Below are positions 48,574-58,285 of a stretch of DNA of 64,000 nt, piece after piece. Below the pieces are notes generated by a model that was given only the letters and a program-made list of their open reading frames with translations, made no database searches and was not told the origin of the DNA. This DNA comes from Thaumasiovibrio subtropicus. GTDB lineage: Bacteria; Pseudomonadota; Gammaproteobacteria; Enterobacterales; Vibrionaceae. The stretch covers positions 186,001-250,000 of the forward strand of contig NZ_AP023054.1 in assembly GCF_019703835.1 (NCBI RefSeq), written 5' to 3'. Made by a program: the position numbers and the translations under genes. Positions within the stretch are counted from its first letter, which is position 1. Each line of letters starts with the position of its first letter.

Positions 48574-49596
48574 ATGCTTGTTATACGTCCTATCACCATG
48601 GCTGACTACCCTGCGTTACTCACTTGTGCTAAAGAGTCTGGCCATGGCTTTACATCCCTACCCGTGAGTGAAGAGTTACTCAAAAAGCGTATTGCTCATT
48701 CCGAGCAGAGTTTCGCGCAAGTTGTCGATCATGCGGGTGACCAAGGCTATTTGATGGTGGCTGAAGATATCTCCACAGGAGACGTTGTCGGCACTACTGC
48801 GATTGAAGCCGCGATCGGGCTCGATGTCCCTTTCTACAGCTATCATCTTTCCAAAGTCGTCCATTCATCGCCTAAGCTTGGCGTACATAATGTCGTTGAA
48901 GTGCTTGCACTGGGAAATCACTACACAGGCTGCACCGAAATTTGCACGCTCTTTCTGCGCGAACGGTGGAGGAAGGGTCTCAATGGCAAACTGATGTCAA
49001 AGTGTCGCTTTCTTATGTTGGCTGAACATCCAGAGCGTTTTTCTGAAACCGTGTTCGCCGAAATGCGTGGTGTGTCTGATCCTCAAGGAAACTCGCCATT
49101 CTGGGCGTGGCTCAAAGAGCACTTCTTTTCTATCGACTTCACCTTGGCCGATCACCTGACAGGGATCGGTAAGAAAGGCTTTATTGCCGATTTGATGCCA
49201 AAGCACCCAATTTACGTCAGCTTGCTGAGTAAAGAAGCACAGGCGGTGATCGGTCATGTCCATGACAACACGCGACCAGCCTTGAGGTTATTGGAACAGG
49301 AAGGCTTCTCTTGCCGCGGTTATGTCGACATCTTTGATGGCGGGCCAACGGTTGAATGCGAACGTCGCCACATAGAGTCTGTCCGTCACTCTTTTCAAGC
49401 GCAGGTCGAAGTGGGTGACGTTAACGCGGGTGAGCCCTTCCTCGTCTGCAATAGCCAGTTTGCTGACTTTCGTGCCACAGCCGCTGATCTGCATTATGAC
49501 GAAAAGCGAGGGGTGGTTGTCATGGGCGCTGAGATTGCCGATGCGCTATTGGTAGAGGCCGGAGAGACGGTACGCCTGTTGGCAATGCACGAGTGA
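48574..49596 (+). CDS. astA: Arginine N-succinyltransferase
   Basis: AstA starts the arginine succinyltransferase pathway by succinylating arginine with succinyl-CoA. The ATG at 48574 (MLVIRPITMADYPALLTCAKESG) follows a strong AGGAGGAAGGA site and gives 340 residues. Family signatures include the acyltransferase-fold start, ALGNHYTGCTEICTLFLRERWRKG and FEGGPTVE-like IFDGGPTVEC (about 265). Located between astC and astD, it completes an astCAD set; astB and astE are not in this window. Confidence 0.95.
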   Translation: MLVIRPITMADYPALLTCAKESGHGFTSLPVSEELLKKRIAHSEQSFAQVVDHAGDQGYLMVAEDISTGDVVGTTAIEAAIGLDVPFYSYHLSKVVHSSPKLGVHNVVEVLALGNHYTGCTEICTLFLRERWRKGLNGKLMSKCRFLMLAEHPERFSETVFAEMRGVSDPQGNSPFWAWLKEHFFSIDFTLADHLTGIGKKGFIADLMPKHPIYVSLLSKEAQAVIGHVHDNTRPALRLLEQEGFSCRGYVDIFDGGPTVECERRHIESVRHSFQAQVEVGDVNAGEPFLVCNSQFADFRATAADLHYDEKRGVVVMGAEIADALLVEAGETVRLLAMHE

Positions 49597-49620
49597 ATCC
49601 CAGATAGATAAGGAGTCGCC

Positions 49621-51084
49621 ATGAGTACTCATTGGATTGCGGGGGAATGGGTGAAGGGAGAGGGCGCAGCAATGCAGTCTATCAACCCCTATAGTGAAGC
49701 GCGGGTCTGGCAGGGTGATAGCGCATCTCCGGAGCAAGTGTCTCTCGCGGTTGCTGCAGCGCGTGCCGCATTTTTGCAGTGGCGTCAGACGTCTGTTGAT
49801 GAACGTTATGCCTTAGTGAACCGCTTTGCGGAGCTGGTTGAAACGCACAGCGAAGAAATCGCCCGAACAATAGCGGAAGAGACGGGCAAACCGTTGTGGG
49901 AAAGCCGTACTGAAGCCGCCGCGATGAAGGGCAAAATTGCGATTTCAAAGCGCGCGTTTGAAGAGCGAACCGGGGAGCGAGCTAAATCCCTTGGTGATAC
50001 CGCCGCCGTTTTACGTCACCGTCCTCTTGGTGTGTTAGCCGTGTTTGGCCCTTACAATTTCCCCGGCCACCTTCCCAATGGCCATATCGTGCCAGCACTA
50101 CTGGCTGGCAATACTATTGTCTTTAAGCCGTCGGAGCTGACGCCTAAAATGGGAGAGCTTGCGATCAAACTATGGCAACAAGCTGGACTTCCTGCCGGGG
50201 TAGTGAACTTGGTGCAAGGTGATAAGTCGACAGGCCAAGCGCTAGCGAGTCATACAGGCATAGATGGACTGTTGTTCACGGGAAGCGCGCATACGGGGCA
50301 TCTGTTGCATCAACAGTTTGCGGGTCAGCCAGGAAAAATGTTGGCATTGGAGATGGGAGGAAACAATCCGCTGGTTGTCTCTTCGCATTGTGGGGAAGTG
50401 GATGCGGTTGTTTACACCATCATCCAGTCAGCGTTTATCAGCGCGGGTCAGCGATGCACATGCGCTAGACGGTTATACCTACCCAACGGAGAGATAGGTG
50501 ATGCGATTGTTTCGCGTCTAGTTCAAGCCACCAAAGCGATTCAAATTGGTGGGCCTTTCGATGAGCCCGCACCTTTTATGGGACCGCAAATATCATCGGT
50601 CGCCGCTGACGGTATTATGGCGGCGCAGCAACGACTTTTAGAGTTGGGTGCTGCTCCTCTGTTATCTGCTGAGCGAGGTGTGGGCGCAGTGGTTACGCCA
50701 TCAATCTTGGATGTGAGCGCGATTGAGACATTACCGGACGAAGAGTACTTTGGCCCCTTGTTGCAGGTTGTTCGCTATACCGCTCTCAGCGAAGCGGTAG
50801 AGCTGGCCAATAACACCCGTTTTGGCCTGTCTGCGGGCCTTATCTCTACCGATGATTCGGAGTGGGACTTCTTCGTGCAACATATCCGTGCTGGGATAGT
50901 AAATCGAAACCGGCAACTCACTGGCGCGAGTGGGGATGCGCCTTTTGGCGGGCCGGGTGCATCAGGAAACTTACGGCCAAGTGCGTATTATGCTGCGGAT
51001 TATTGCGCTTATCCCATGGCGTCAATGGAGGGAGAGACCCCATTGATGCCAACGCAACGTTCCCCCGGACTCGAAAACTGGTGA
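49621..51084 (+). CDS. astD: Succinylglutamate semialdehyde dehydrogenase
   Basis: AstD oxidises N-succinylglutamate semialdehyde with NAD. The 487-residue aldehyde dehydrogenase has the NAD-binding region [34 protein letters not shown] in pieces ([16 protein letters not shown]), the catalytic Glu in [13 protein letters not shown] (about 245), and the nucleophile Cys in [13 protein letters not shown] (about 280). It sits 24 bases after astA with an AAGGAG site, and four bases before the DUF1338 gene, so all are one operon. Confidence 0.96.
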   Translation: MSTHWIAGEWVKGEGAAMQSINPYSEARVWQGDSASPEQVSLAVAAARAAFLQWRQTSVDERYALVNRFAELVETHSEEIARTIAEETGKPLWESRTEAAAMKGKIAISKRAFEERTGERAKSLGDTAAVLRHRPLGVLAVFGPYNFPGHLPNGHIVPALLAGNTIVFKPSELTPKMGELAIKLWQQAGLPAGVVNLVQGDKSTGQALASHTGIDGLLFTGSAHTGHLLHQQFAGQPGKMLALEMGGNNPLVVSSHCGEVDAVVYTIIQSAFISAGQRCTCARRLYLPNGEIGDAIVSRLVQATKAIQIGGPFDEPAPFMGPQISSVAADGIMAAQQRLLELGAAPLLSAERGVGAVVTPSILDVSAIETLPDEEYFGPLLQVVRYTALSEAVELANNTRFGLSAGLISTDDSEWDFFVQHIRAGIVNRNRQLTGASGDAPFGGPGASGNLRPSAYYAADYCAYPMASMEGETPLMPTQRSPGLENW

Positions 51085-51088
51085 TGCT

Positions 51089-51883
51089 ATGTATAAAAGA
51101 CTGTTTGAACACCTATGGCAAGATTATACGCGTCGACTTTGTCCCTCAGCATTGCGTGTTCATGCGTTGCTGAGTGAAGGAGAGCCGTTGGTTAATGACC
51201 ATATTGCGTTACGCACATTTAATTTGCCTGATGTGGGGTTGGATGCGTTGGCTGCGCCGTTTATCGCTGCAGGGTACGTGCGAGGTGGGGAATACCATTT
51301 TGAGAAAAAACGCCTCTATGCTGAGCATTTTGAGCATCCGGATCCTGAAGCACCGAAAGTATTCATCAGTGAGCTGTTAGTTGGACAGTGTTCAAGCCGA
51401 TTGCAATCCGATGTGCGTGCATTGGTCGCGCAAATGGAGACACCGTTGGACCCGCATGGTGCTTTTCTCTCGTTAGGGCGACCATGGCAGTTATCTCTGT
51501 CAACGTATCAAGCCTTGGCGGAAGAGAGTGAATATGCGGCATGGGTGGCGGCCCACGGTTATGGCGCAAATCACTTTACGGTCAGTATAAATGCACTATC
51601 GACGTTTGACGAAGTAGAAACAGTGAATACCTATTTGAAGCAACATGACTTCGTGTTGAATGATGCTGGCGGCGAAGTCAAGGGAGGACCAGAGGTACTC
51701 TTGGCACAATCATCGACCATGGCTGATGCCGTGCCAGTGACATTCAGTGACGGTGAGGCCACTGTTCCGGGCGGGTTTTATGAGTTTGCTAAACGTTACC
51801 CACAAGCGGATGGGCGATTATACCCCGGTTTCGTTGCTGCATCGGCAGATAAGATTTTTGAGAGCACCCACCGAAACGGATGA
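51089..51883 (+). CDS. DUF1338 family metalloenzyme, ast-operon linked
   Basis: A 264-residue member of the VOC-superfamily DUF1338 group. The best studied relative, HglS, is an Fe(II) 2-oxoadipate dioxygenase/decarboxylase of lysine catabolism. The putative metal ligands are visible: His in LVNDHIALRTFN (about 37), His in GANHFTVSIN (about 155) and Glu in PGGFYEFAKRYPQ (about 233). It starts four bases after astD, so it is almost surely cotranscribed with arginine-catabolic genes. Its substrate here is unknown; a role in amino-acid degradation is inference from context. Confidence 0.82.
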   Translation: MYKRLFEHLWQDYTRRLCPSALRVHALLSEGEPLVNDHIALRTFNLPDVGLDALAAPFIAAGYVRGGEYHFEKKRLYAEHFEHPDPEAPKVFISELLVGQCSSRLQSDVRALVAQMETPLDPHGAFLSLGRPWQLSLSTYQALAEESEYAAWVAAHGYGANHFTVSINALSTFDEVETVNTYLKQHDFVLNDAGGEVKGGPEVLLAQSSTMADAVPVTFSDGEATVPGGFYEFAKRYPQADGRLYPGFVAASADKIFESTHRNG

Positions 51884-51903
51884 AAGGGAAAAGAGAAGCA
51901 AAC

Positions 51904-51930
51904 AAAAAGCTCGCCTAGGCGAGCTTTTTT
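51904..51930. terminator. Bidirectional terminator between the ast operon and crp
   Basis: A nearly perfect palindrome, AAAAAGCTCGCC then GGCGAGCTTTTTT with TA between, gives T runs on both strands and ends the convergent ast and crp transcripts. Confidence 0.92.
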
Positions 51931-51971
51931 GATTCACGTTTGCCGTTGAGAAGGCGACTGCTGAGAGCAGA

Positions 51972-52604
51972 TTAACGCGTACCGTATACCACGATAGTTT
52001 TACCGTGTGCAGAAATCAGGTTCTGCTCTTCTAGCATCTTCAAGATACGACCAACCGTCTCTCGTGAACAGCCAACGATTTGACCGATCTCTTGACGGGT
52101 AATCTTGATCTGCATGCCATCAGGGTGCGTCATCGCATCCGGTTGGCGCGCTAGGTTTAGCAGTGTTTGTGCGATGCGGCCTGTGACATCGAGGAACGCT
52201 AGGTCACCGACTTTCTGGCTAGTGACTTGCAGACGGTTCGCCATTTGCGCAGAAAGGCGCATTAGGATGTCTGGGTTCACTTGAATAAGCTGGCGGAATT
52301 TCTTGTAAGAAATTTCAGCAACTTCACATGGGGTCTTGGCACGAACCCACGCCGTACGCTCTTGACCTTCTTCAAATAGGCCAAGCTCACCGATAAAGTC
52401 ACCTTGGTTAAGGTAAGACAGGATCATCTCCTTGCCTTCTTCATCCTTGATCAATACTGCAACTGAGCCTTTTACGATGTAGTAAAGGGTTTCACCCTTC
52501 TCACCTGCATGGATCAAAGTACTTTTTGATGGGTACTTGTGAATGTGACAGTGAGACAGGAACCACTCTAAAGTTGGATCAGTTTGAGGTTTACCTGGAA
52601 CCAT
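51972..52604 (-). CDS. crp: cAMP receptor protein
   Basis: CRP is the global cAMP-dependent regulator; in vibrios it also controls competence, motility and virulence. The 210 residues equal the E. coli length. The cAMP-binding beta roll (about 10-130) has [66 protein letters not shown] in pieces ([19 protein letters not shown] contacts cAMP). The helix-turn-helix is in [26 protein letters not shown] with the recognition helix RETVGR. It is divergent from the OsmC gene with a CRP site between, suggesting autoregulation. Confidence 0.98.
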   Translation of the reverse strand: MVPGKPQTDPTLEWFLSHCHIHKYPSKSTLIHAGEKGETLYYIVKGSVAVLIKDEEGKEMILSYLNQGDFIGELGLFEEGQERTAWVRAKTPCEVAEISYKKFRQLIQVNPDILMRLSAQMANRLQVTSQKVGDLAFLDVTGRIAQTLLNLARQPDAMTHPDGMQIKITRQEIGQIVGCSRETVGRILKMLEEQNLISAHGKTIVVYGTR

Positions 52605-52809
52605 AAAAATAACTTCCTCTGCATTTGTTGCCCAACAACGATATCCTTATAATCGAGCATTAACTCAATGGTATTGGTGCGTTGTCTAGGATATGTAGTC
52701 CGCTGCGACGCTGCAAGCGTACTTACCAAATTTATTCCTGAGTTTACCGTGTTTTGGCGTCCTTTTCTTGATGTAGATCGATGAGAAACGGGCATTTTTT
52801 ACTCATAAG

Positions 52810-52825
52810 TGTGCACATGATCACA
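52810..52825. promoter_or_regulatory. CRP binding site in the crp/OsmC intergenic region
   Basis: TGTGC, six bases, TCACA matches the CRP palindrome TGTGA-N6-TCACA in 9 of 10 core positions. It lies 206 bases upstream of crp and 27 bases before the OsmC start. Divergent control and crp autoregulation are known in E. coli. Confidence 0.65.
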
Positions 52826-52851
52826 CACTGACGAGATACTTGGAGAGACTT

Positions 52852-53256
52852 ATGCAGTCACGAGTCAAATGGGTGGAAGGAATGACCTTCTTAGGTCAGT
52901 CCGATTCGGGTCACAGTGTAGTGATGGACGGCAATGGTGGAGAGAAAGCCCCAAGCCCAATGGAGCTAGTGTTAATGGCTGCTGGCGGCTGTAGTTCTGT
53001 TGATGTCGTCGATGGATTGAAAAGCGCGGCTCAGCAAGTGGTTAGCTGTGAGGCGGCGTTAACCTCACAGCGTCGTGATGAAGCGCCACGTTATTTTACG
53101 GCAGTGAATGTCCATTTCACCGTCACTGGTCATCAACTGGACAGCAAGATTGTCGAGCGTGTCGTGGCTGACTCACTTGAGAAATACTGTTCTGTTTGCC
53201 TGATGTTGGGGAAAGGTGTTGAGATGACACACTCCATTGAGGTCATTGAAGCCTAG
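52852..53256 (+). CDS. OsmC/Ohr family protein (YhfA-like)
   Basis: The 134-residue protein has the OsmC fold with two conserved cysteines, in MAAGGCSSVDVVDGLK (about 45) and LEKYCSVCLML (about 115), the peroxide-reactive thiol pair of the superfamily. Its closest group is YhfA, which is divergent from crp in E. coli; true Ohr or OsmC peroxidases have a slightly different motif. The ATG at 52852 has GGAGAG upstream. Function is unproven; thiol-peroxidase activity is inferred from the family. Confidence 0.9.
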   Translation: MQSRVKWVEGMTFLGQSDSGHSVVMDGNGGEKAPSPMELVLMAAGGCSSVDVVDGLKSAAQQVVSCEAALTSQRRDEAPRYFTAVNVHFTVTGHQLDSKIVERVVADSLEKYCSVCLMLGKGVEMTHSIEVIEA

Positions 53257-53283
53257 CGCGCAGCGGTAGGGTTTGCCACTAAA

Positions 53284-53313
53284 AAGGGACGCTGTTGCGT
53301 CCCTTACTTTTTT
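53284..53313 (+). terminator. Terminator of the OsmC gene
   Basis: AAGGGACGC pairs with GCGTCCCTT around TGTT and is followed by ACTTTTTT, 28 bases past the stop. Confidence 0.88.
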
Positions 53314-53335
53314 CGGCTCTCCAGGTTTCTAAAAC

Positions 53336-54205
53336 CTAACCAATCTTACCGGTCTCTATTAGGTTTTGAATCAATGGGCGCATGATCAGCTCCATTGCAA
53401 AGCTCATTTTACCGCCCGGGACCACAATGGTGTTGTGACGCGACATAAAAGAGCCTTGAATCATCGAAAGTAAGAATGGGAAATCAACGTTCTTTATCCC
53501 ACGGAATCGGATCACGACAAAGCTTTCATCGAGTGAAGGGATACCTTTCGCATTCAGTGGGTTCGAGGTATCAACAGTGGGAACGCGCTGGAAATTGATA
53601 TGGGTGCGCGAAAATTGCGGCGTGATATAACTGAGGTAATCGTCCATTGAACGGACAATGGAATCGGTCACCGCTTCGCGTGAGTGGCCGCGGTCACGCG
53701 TATCACGAACAAACTTTTGGATCCACTCTAGGTTAACAATGGGCACCATACCAATGAGCAGGTCAACATGCTGAGAGACGTTAACATCACCATCCATGAC
53801 CCCACCATGTAAGCCTTCGTAAAACAGCACATCGGTGTTTTCAGGTAACGTTTGCCAAGGCGTAAAAGTGCCCGGCATGAGGTTGTACGGGACGGCTTCA
53901 TCAAAAGTGTGCAGATAGCGACGGAATTTCCCCGTTCCATCTTCACCATACTGCTTAAAAAATTGCTCCAGCGCTTCGAAGTCATTAGCTGCCGGTCCAA
54001 AGTAGCTGATATGTCGGCCTTGCTCTCGGGCTTTGCGGATCTCTACGTCCATCTCAGGACGCGTGAAACGGTGGAAGCTATCGCCTTCGAGCCATGCGGC
54101 ATTGATGCGCATCATATTGAACATTTTGCGGAAGGCTTCAGAGGTGGTGGTGGTGCCAGCACCCGACGAACCTGTTACCGCGATAATGGGATGTTTTGCA
54201 GACAT
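53336..54205 (-). CDS. prkB: Phosphoribulokinase-like protein PrkB
   Basis: A 289-residue protein equal in length to E. coli PrkB. It starts MSAKHPIIAVTGSSGAGTTTTSEAFRKMF, with the P-loop at residues 11-19, and contains FLSYGLHGG-like LFYEGLHGGVMDGDVNVSQHVDLLIGMVP (LFYEGLHGGV) and FQRVPTVDTSNPLNAKGIPSLDESFVV pieces typical of proteobacterial PrkB. No RuBisCO is expected in a vibrio, so the physiological substrate is uncertain. Divergence from crp is by the OsmC gene; yheU and yheT lie upstream on the same strand, a conserved arrangement. Confidence 0.93.
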   Translation of the reverse strand: MSAKHPIIAVTGSSGAGTTTTSEAFRKMFNMMRINAAWLEGDSFHRFTRPEMDVEIRKAREQGRHISYFGPAANDFEALEQFFKQYGEDGTGKFRRYLHTFDEAVPYNLMPGTFTPWQTLPENTDVLFYEGLHGGVMDGDVNVSQHVDLLIGMVPIVNLEWIQKFVRDTRDRGHSREAVTDSIVRSMDDYLSYITPQFSRTHINFQRVPTVDTSNPLNAKGIPSLDESFVVIRFRGIKNVDFPFLLSMIQGSFMSRHNTIVVPGGKMSFAMELIMRPLIQNLIETGKIG

Positions 54206-54262
54206 AAGCTACCTGAGGTTAACGCATTAGATGCAAGTTATTAACAGTCTATGCATCAGAGA

Positions 54263-54493
54263 TCAAGTGATAGAGGCGGAACTGAGATCACGCCTAAGTT
54301 TGATATCTACTGTTTCATGGAGTTGTGAAAAAACGATGACCGCCTCATCGCTTTGCAATAATTGCTTGAGGTTATTGACTTTTTCCTCAAGAGAAAGCTC
54401 GCTTTCGCCATAGTCAGTGCCTTCTCGTAACACAACGCTTTCGACTAAATTGTCGAAGGTTTCGGAGTCTAATTGTTGCCAGGGAATAATCAT
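54263..54493 (-). CDS. yheU: YheU family protein (UPF0270)
   Basis: A 76-residue protein beginning [39 protein letters not shown], which matches E. coli YheU over nearly all its length; the tail after [13 protein letters not shown] is variable. No catalytic motif is known and the function is unknown. It lies between yheT and prkB on the minus strand, the conserved order in enterobacteria and vibrios. Confidence 0.93.
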   Translation of the reverse strand: MIIPWQQLDSETFDNLVESVVLREGTDYGESELSLEEKVNNLKQLLQSDEAVIVFSQLHETVDIKLRRDLSSASIT

Positions 54494-54599
54494 GACGCTC
54501 GAATATACTGCATAAATAGTTGTTGATAGCTTACCTTATATACTCAAACCACCTCAAGATGCAGGTTTCATAAGCGGCTTAGCCCACAAGTCGTCAAAC

Positions 54600-55586
54600 T
54601 CACCTGAGTTTTTCGCAGAGTGCCGCTTGAAACCACGAAGGCACGGTTTGCTCTAGCCAGAAGTGTGGCGCTCGGAGCGTGCCTCCAACAAAACCTACAT
54701 GGCCGCCTCTATCGAGCAAATCATAGTGAATATTGTCGGGTAGTGTCTCGCGCGCAGGGATGACACTCTTGTCCATGAAGGGGTCGTCAATCGCATGGAT
54801 GAATCGACAAGGTATGGTGATGTCAGATAAGCGCGGTAAGGCGCTGCATTTTGCATAGTAGTCTTGGGCATCCTTGAAACCATTGAGTGGTGCGGTAACC
54901 ACATCATCAAATTGGTACAGGTTGCTGATGTTAAGTATCTGCTGACTATCTAGGACAAATTGCGCGGGGAAGGCTTGCTGTTTTTTGGCTGCGCGCTTTT
55001 TCAAGCTGTTAAGAAGATAAGCTTGATAGATCTTGGAGAAACCTTGTTGGATCCGTTTTGCACAGCTTGCCAATTGCAGTGGCGCTGAGACGATTTGCGC
55101 CGCGCAAATTTTAGTGTCTTGGCGATATTGTGCGAGGTAGTTGGCCAGCATATTGCCGCCAAGGGAAATACCGACTGCAATAATCTGGCGCTGTGGATGA
55201 TGACGCTGTAGCCATTGAAGTACATAGCGCGCATCATGTGTGTGGCCTGAGTGATAACTCGCTGCGTAGCGGTTGGGCTCGCCACTGCAGCCCCGAAAGT
55301 GCATCATTACGCCCAACCAGCCTTGTTGTGCCGCAGAATGTAATAAACCATTCGCATAAGGGCTGTGAAAGCAGCCTTCCAATCCATGAAAGAGCACGAA
55401 CAGTGGGGCGTGTTTCTCCGCATTGTTGGTGGTCCAAGCCAGATCAATGAAATCGCCATCAGGGGTGACTAAGCGTTGATTTCGCGGCGTAAACAGAGGT
55501 TGTCGACGAAGGAAGCGTGGCAACAAGGTTTGTAAATGTGGATGGCTACAGCCGGTGAGTGGTGTGAAGTGATTATCCCTGTCCAT
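54600..55586 (-). CDS. yheT: Alpha/beta hydrolase YheT
   Basis: The 328-residue protein is a YheT/ABHD-type hydrolase. The catalytic triad can be seen: Ser in AVGISLGGNMLANYLAQY (about 152), Asp in HAIDDPFMDKSVIP (about 275), His in LLDRGGHVGFVGG (about 303); an oxyanion motif FHGLEGCFHSPYA is at about 69. Substrate unknown, probably an ester. Its start overlaps the end of the upstream gene by 14 bases, so they are cotranscribed. Confidence 0.92.
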   Translation of the reverse strand: MDRDNHFTPLTGCSHPHLQTLLPRFLRRQPLFTPRNQRLVTPDGDFIDLAWTTNNAEKHAPLFVLFHGLEGCFHSPYANGLLHSAAQQGWLGVMMHFRGCSGEPNRYAASYHSGHTHDARYVLQWLQRHHPQRQIIAVGISLGGNMLANYLAQYRQDTKICAAQIVSAPLQLASCAKRIQQGFSKIYQAYLLNSLKKRAAKKQQAFPAQFVLDSQQILNISNLYQFDDVVTAPLNGFKDAQDYYAKCSALPRLSDITIPCRFIHAIDDPFMDKSVIPARETLPDNIHYDLLDRGGHVGFVGGTLRAPHFWLEQTVPSWFQAALCEKLR

Positions 55587-56082
55587 GTAATGCCTGTTCT
55601 AAATGGGGGGCGCCAAGTTGGGCACAATAGAGCGCTAAACCTTGTGCTTGTGATGCCTTTGGTTGCAAGGACGCAGGCTGCACCGAGGACGTAGGTTGCA
55701 CTATGTTATCTGCTACGTGTGTTTCCCACTGTTGGATTAATGTCGCTTGCTGCTGCTTTTCTAAAGAGAGTTCGAAGTCCAGCAACGCTTGGTAATCTGC
55801 GTGGTTTAATCGTGGCTTCAACTGCCGGCGCAGTCGGCGAAAGTCGTCAGTTGTGTGACTGATGGCGTGAAGGCAAGCGAGCAACTTATTGAGAAGCAAA
55901 CCGTTCGTCTGATACTGCTGCTGTTCAAGATAAATGAGAAAAAGGGCAAGGTTAACATTGCCCTGATAGTGATCTTGTAGGGTCAAACAAGCTGCCTCAA
56001 CCCCGGGTTTTTGATAGTGGGATACGCTGAATTGCCAGAAAGCATCCAGAGTGAGCGTGATAGCACGGTGATCTTGACCCAT
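55573..56082 (-). CDS. TIGR02444 / DUF2390 family protein
   Basis: Unknown function. Using ATG 56082 (MGQDHRAITLTLDAFWQFSVSHYQKPGVE), which has GAGGGA upstream, the product is 169 residues; a longer frame adds unconserved residues. Family features are WQFSVSHYQKPGVEAACLTLQD and NVNLALFLIYLEQQ. The C-terminal third is low-complexity (SSVQPASLQPKASQAQG). It lies between the ABC-F gene and yheT, as in other vibrios. Confidence 0.82.
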   Translation of the reverse strand: MGQDHRAITLTLDAFWQFSVSHYQKPGVEAACLTLQDHYQGNVNLALFLIYLEQQQYQTNGLLLNKLLACLHAISHTTDDFRRLRRQLKPRLNHADYQALLDFELSLEKQQQATLIQQWETHVADNIVQPTSSVQPASLQPKASQAQGLALYCAQLGAPHLEQALHGQG

Positions 56083-56167
56083 AGGTTGTTCCCTCAATCT
56101 GCTTGTTTCAACTCGAGCAATCAGAAGGACGCTGGGGCAAGGCGCTGCCACAGCGTCTTTTTCTCAC

Positions 56168-58105
56168 TCACCCCTCTATGGAGCGCTTAAATTCTGCCTC
56201 TGCGGACTCAAGTTGTTCAGTGATGTCCATCCAAGACATCTCCGTCTCTTCTAGGCTGTTTTTAGCTTCGGCTTGTTGTTGCAGTAGGGTGGTGAGCTTG
56301 GTTTTGCTTTCTGCGTTATAGATTTCGCTATCTGCAAGCTGATTTTCAATCTCTGTTAATTGATGAGAGAGCGTATCCATCTCATTGTCTAGCTTGGTTA
56401 GTGATTTACGTAATGGCGCCGTTTGTTGTCTAAACGCTGCCTCCAAGCGCTTTATCTCTTTGCGGGACAGCGAAGGTTTGGTCATCTCATTGCTATCGGC
56501 GCTTTTTTCTGCGCTTTGTGCTTTACGTTCCTCGCGCTGCTGCTCTGTTAGCCATTTATAGTAATCGTCGAGGTCGCCATTGAATGGGGCGACTTGGCGG
56601 TCATGAACAAGGTAGAGATCATCGGTTGTGGCGCGCAGTAGGTACCGATCGTGACTGACGATGACCATGGCCCCTTCGTATGATTGCAGTGCTAGCGTCA
56701 ATGCTTGGCGCATGTCCAAGTCTAAGTGGTTGGTCGGCTCATCAAGTAAGAGTAGATTAGGACGCTGCCACACGATCAAAGCCAATACTAGGCGTGCTTT
56801 CTCTCCGCCAGAGAAGGGGCCGACAACATCTAGAGCTTTGTCTCCATGGAAACCAAAAGCGCCGAGGTAGTTACGAAGCTCTAACTCGCCCTTGTCTGGC
56901 GCCAGTCGACTCAAGTGTTGCAGTGGCGTGTCATCCATGCGCAAGGTTTCAACTTGATGCTGGGCAAAGTAGCCGATTTTGACGCCTTGAGAGTAGGTCA
57001 GATCACCTGCTTGCGCGGATAGGTCTGAAGAGAGCAGTTTGATCAGCGTAGATTTACCCGCGCCATTGCGGCCAAGCAGACCAATTCGGCTTCCCGGAAC
57101 TAAGTTGAGGCGGATCTTCTCAAGGATGGTGTTATCGTTGTAGCCGGCAGCAACGTCATCCATCATTAGGATGGGGTTGGGTAAGGCATGGGGTTCGCGA
57201 AACTCAAAGCTGAAAGGGTTATCGAACTGCGCTGGCAGTACTTTCTCCATACGCTCCAACGCTTTCAAGCGACTTTGCGCTTGGCGAGCTTTACTGGCTT
57301 TGTAACGGAAGCGATCAATGTATGACTGCATGTGCGCCATCTGCTTCTGCTGTTTCTGAAACTGCGCTTGCTGTTGAAGCAGACGCTCAGCACGTTGGTT
57401 TTCGAACGATGAGTAGTTGCCGGTGTACTCATTCAGCTTTTGCGCTTCAACATGAATAATGCGGCTCACAACGGGGTCGAGAAAGTCACGGTCGTGAGAA
57501 ATCAAAATCAGTGTGCCGGGATAGGCTTGTAACCAGCGCTCAAGCCACATCACGGCATCGAGGTCTAAGTGGTTAGTGGGCTCATCGAGTAGTAGCAGAT
57601 CAGAGCGGCAGATAAGGGCTTGAGCGAGGTTCAAGCGCATTCGCCAGCCACCAGAAAACTGCGTGAGCATCCAACCCATCTGTTGTTGCGAGAACCCTAA
57701 ACCATTGAGCAATTCTGCTGCGCGGGCGCGGATAGTATAGCCACCAATGATATCCAGCTTGCCATGGAGTTCTGCCGCTAGGGTGCCATTGTCGTCAGCT
57801 TCAGCTTGCGCGAGTTGACGCTCCAAATCACGGTATTCACGATCGCCATCAATAACATATTCAATTGCTTCTCGCTCTAATGCGGGTGTTTCTTGGGCAA
57901 CCCAAGCCAGCTCCCAGTTCGCCGGGTACTGATAGGAACCTGCATCGAGGGAGAGTTCGTGCTTTAGCAAGGCAAAGAGGGTGGATTTACCACAGCCGTT
58001 TTTGCCCACTAAGCCCACTCGGTCGCCGGGGTGAATAGTGGCAGATGTTTGGTCGAGAAGAATGTTGCCGCCACGTAGCAGCTGAATGTCTGAGATGGTG
58101 ATCAT
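56168..58105 (-). CDS. yheS: ABC-F family ATPase (YheS-like)
   Basis: ABC-F proteins bind the ribosomal E site and help rescue or regulate stalled ribosomes; there is no membrane domain. The 645-residue protein has two ABC cassettes: first Walker A GLVGKNGCGKSTLFALL (about 32), signature FSGGWRMRL, Walker B LLLDEPTNHLDLD; second Walker A GLLGRNGAGKSTLIKLL (about 342), signature FSGGEKARL, Walker B LLLDEPTNHLD. A linker (about 235-300) and a coiled-coil C-terminal domain (about 535-645) follow. YheS is preferred to Uup or EttA by the kefG-yheS-yheT neighbourhood. Confidence 0.94.
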   Translation of the reverse strand: MITISDIQLLRGGNILLDQTSATIHPGDRVGLVGKNGCGKSTLFALLKHELSLDAGSYQYPANWELAWVAQETPALEREAIEYVIDGDREYRDLERQLAQAEADDNGTLAAELHGKLDIIGGYTIRARAAELLNGLGFSQQQMGWMLTQFSGGWRMRLNLAQALICRSDLLLLDEPTNHLDLDAVMWLERWLQAYPGTLILISHDRDFLDPVVSRIIHVEAQKLNEYTGNYSSFENQRAERLLQQQAQFQKQQKQMAHMQSYIDRFRYKASKARQAQSRLKALERMEKVLPAQFDNPFSFEFREPHALPNPILMMDDVAAGYNDNTILEKIRLNLVPGSRIGLLGRNGAGKSTLIKLLSSDLSAQAGDLTYSQGVKIGYFAQHQVETLRMDDTPLQHLSRLAPDKGELELRNYLGAFGFHGDKALDVVGPFSGGEKARLVLALIVWQRPNLLLLDEPTNHLDLDMRQALTLALQSYEGAMVIVSHDRYLLRATTDDLYLVHDRQVAPFNGDLDDYYKWLTEQQREERKAQSAEKSADSNEMTKPSLSRKEIKRLEAAFRQQTAPLRKSLTKLDNEMDTLSHQLTEIENQLADSEIYNAESKTKLTTLLQQQAEAKNSLEETEMSWMDITEQLESAEAEFKRSIEG

Positions 58106-58285
58106 GAGAATGCTCGGAAACCGCTCCGTGATAGTGTTAACGACGGCATCTTATGTGTTGTGGTGTGAATTGTCGACAGCGGCGTCTCATTCTCGGTCTG
58201 TAAATGAAACTTCTTTTCTCTGTGGGTGGCTTGGGTATAAAGATTTGCTAAGGTAAAGAAAGTGTTAAATTTTTTAGGGGTACTC

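Noticed and set aside
53336..54205. Evidence for a Calvin cycle from phosphoribulokinase
   Set aside because: PrkB-type proteins are widespread in gammaproteobacteria lacking RuBisCO, and no carbon-fixation genes are present.
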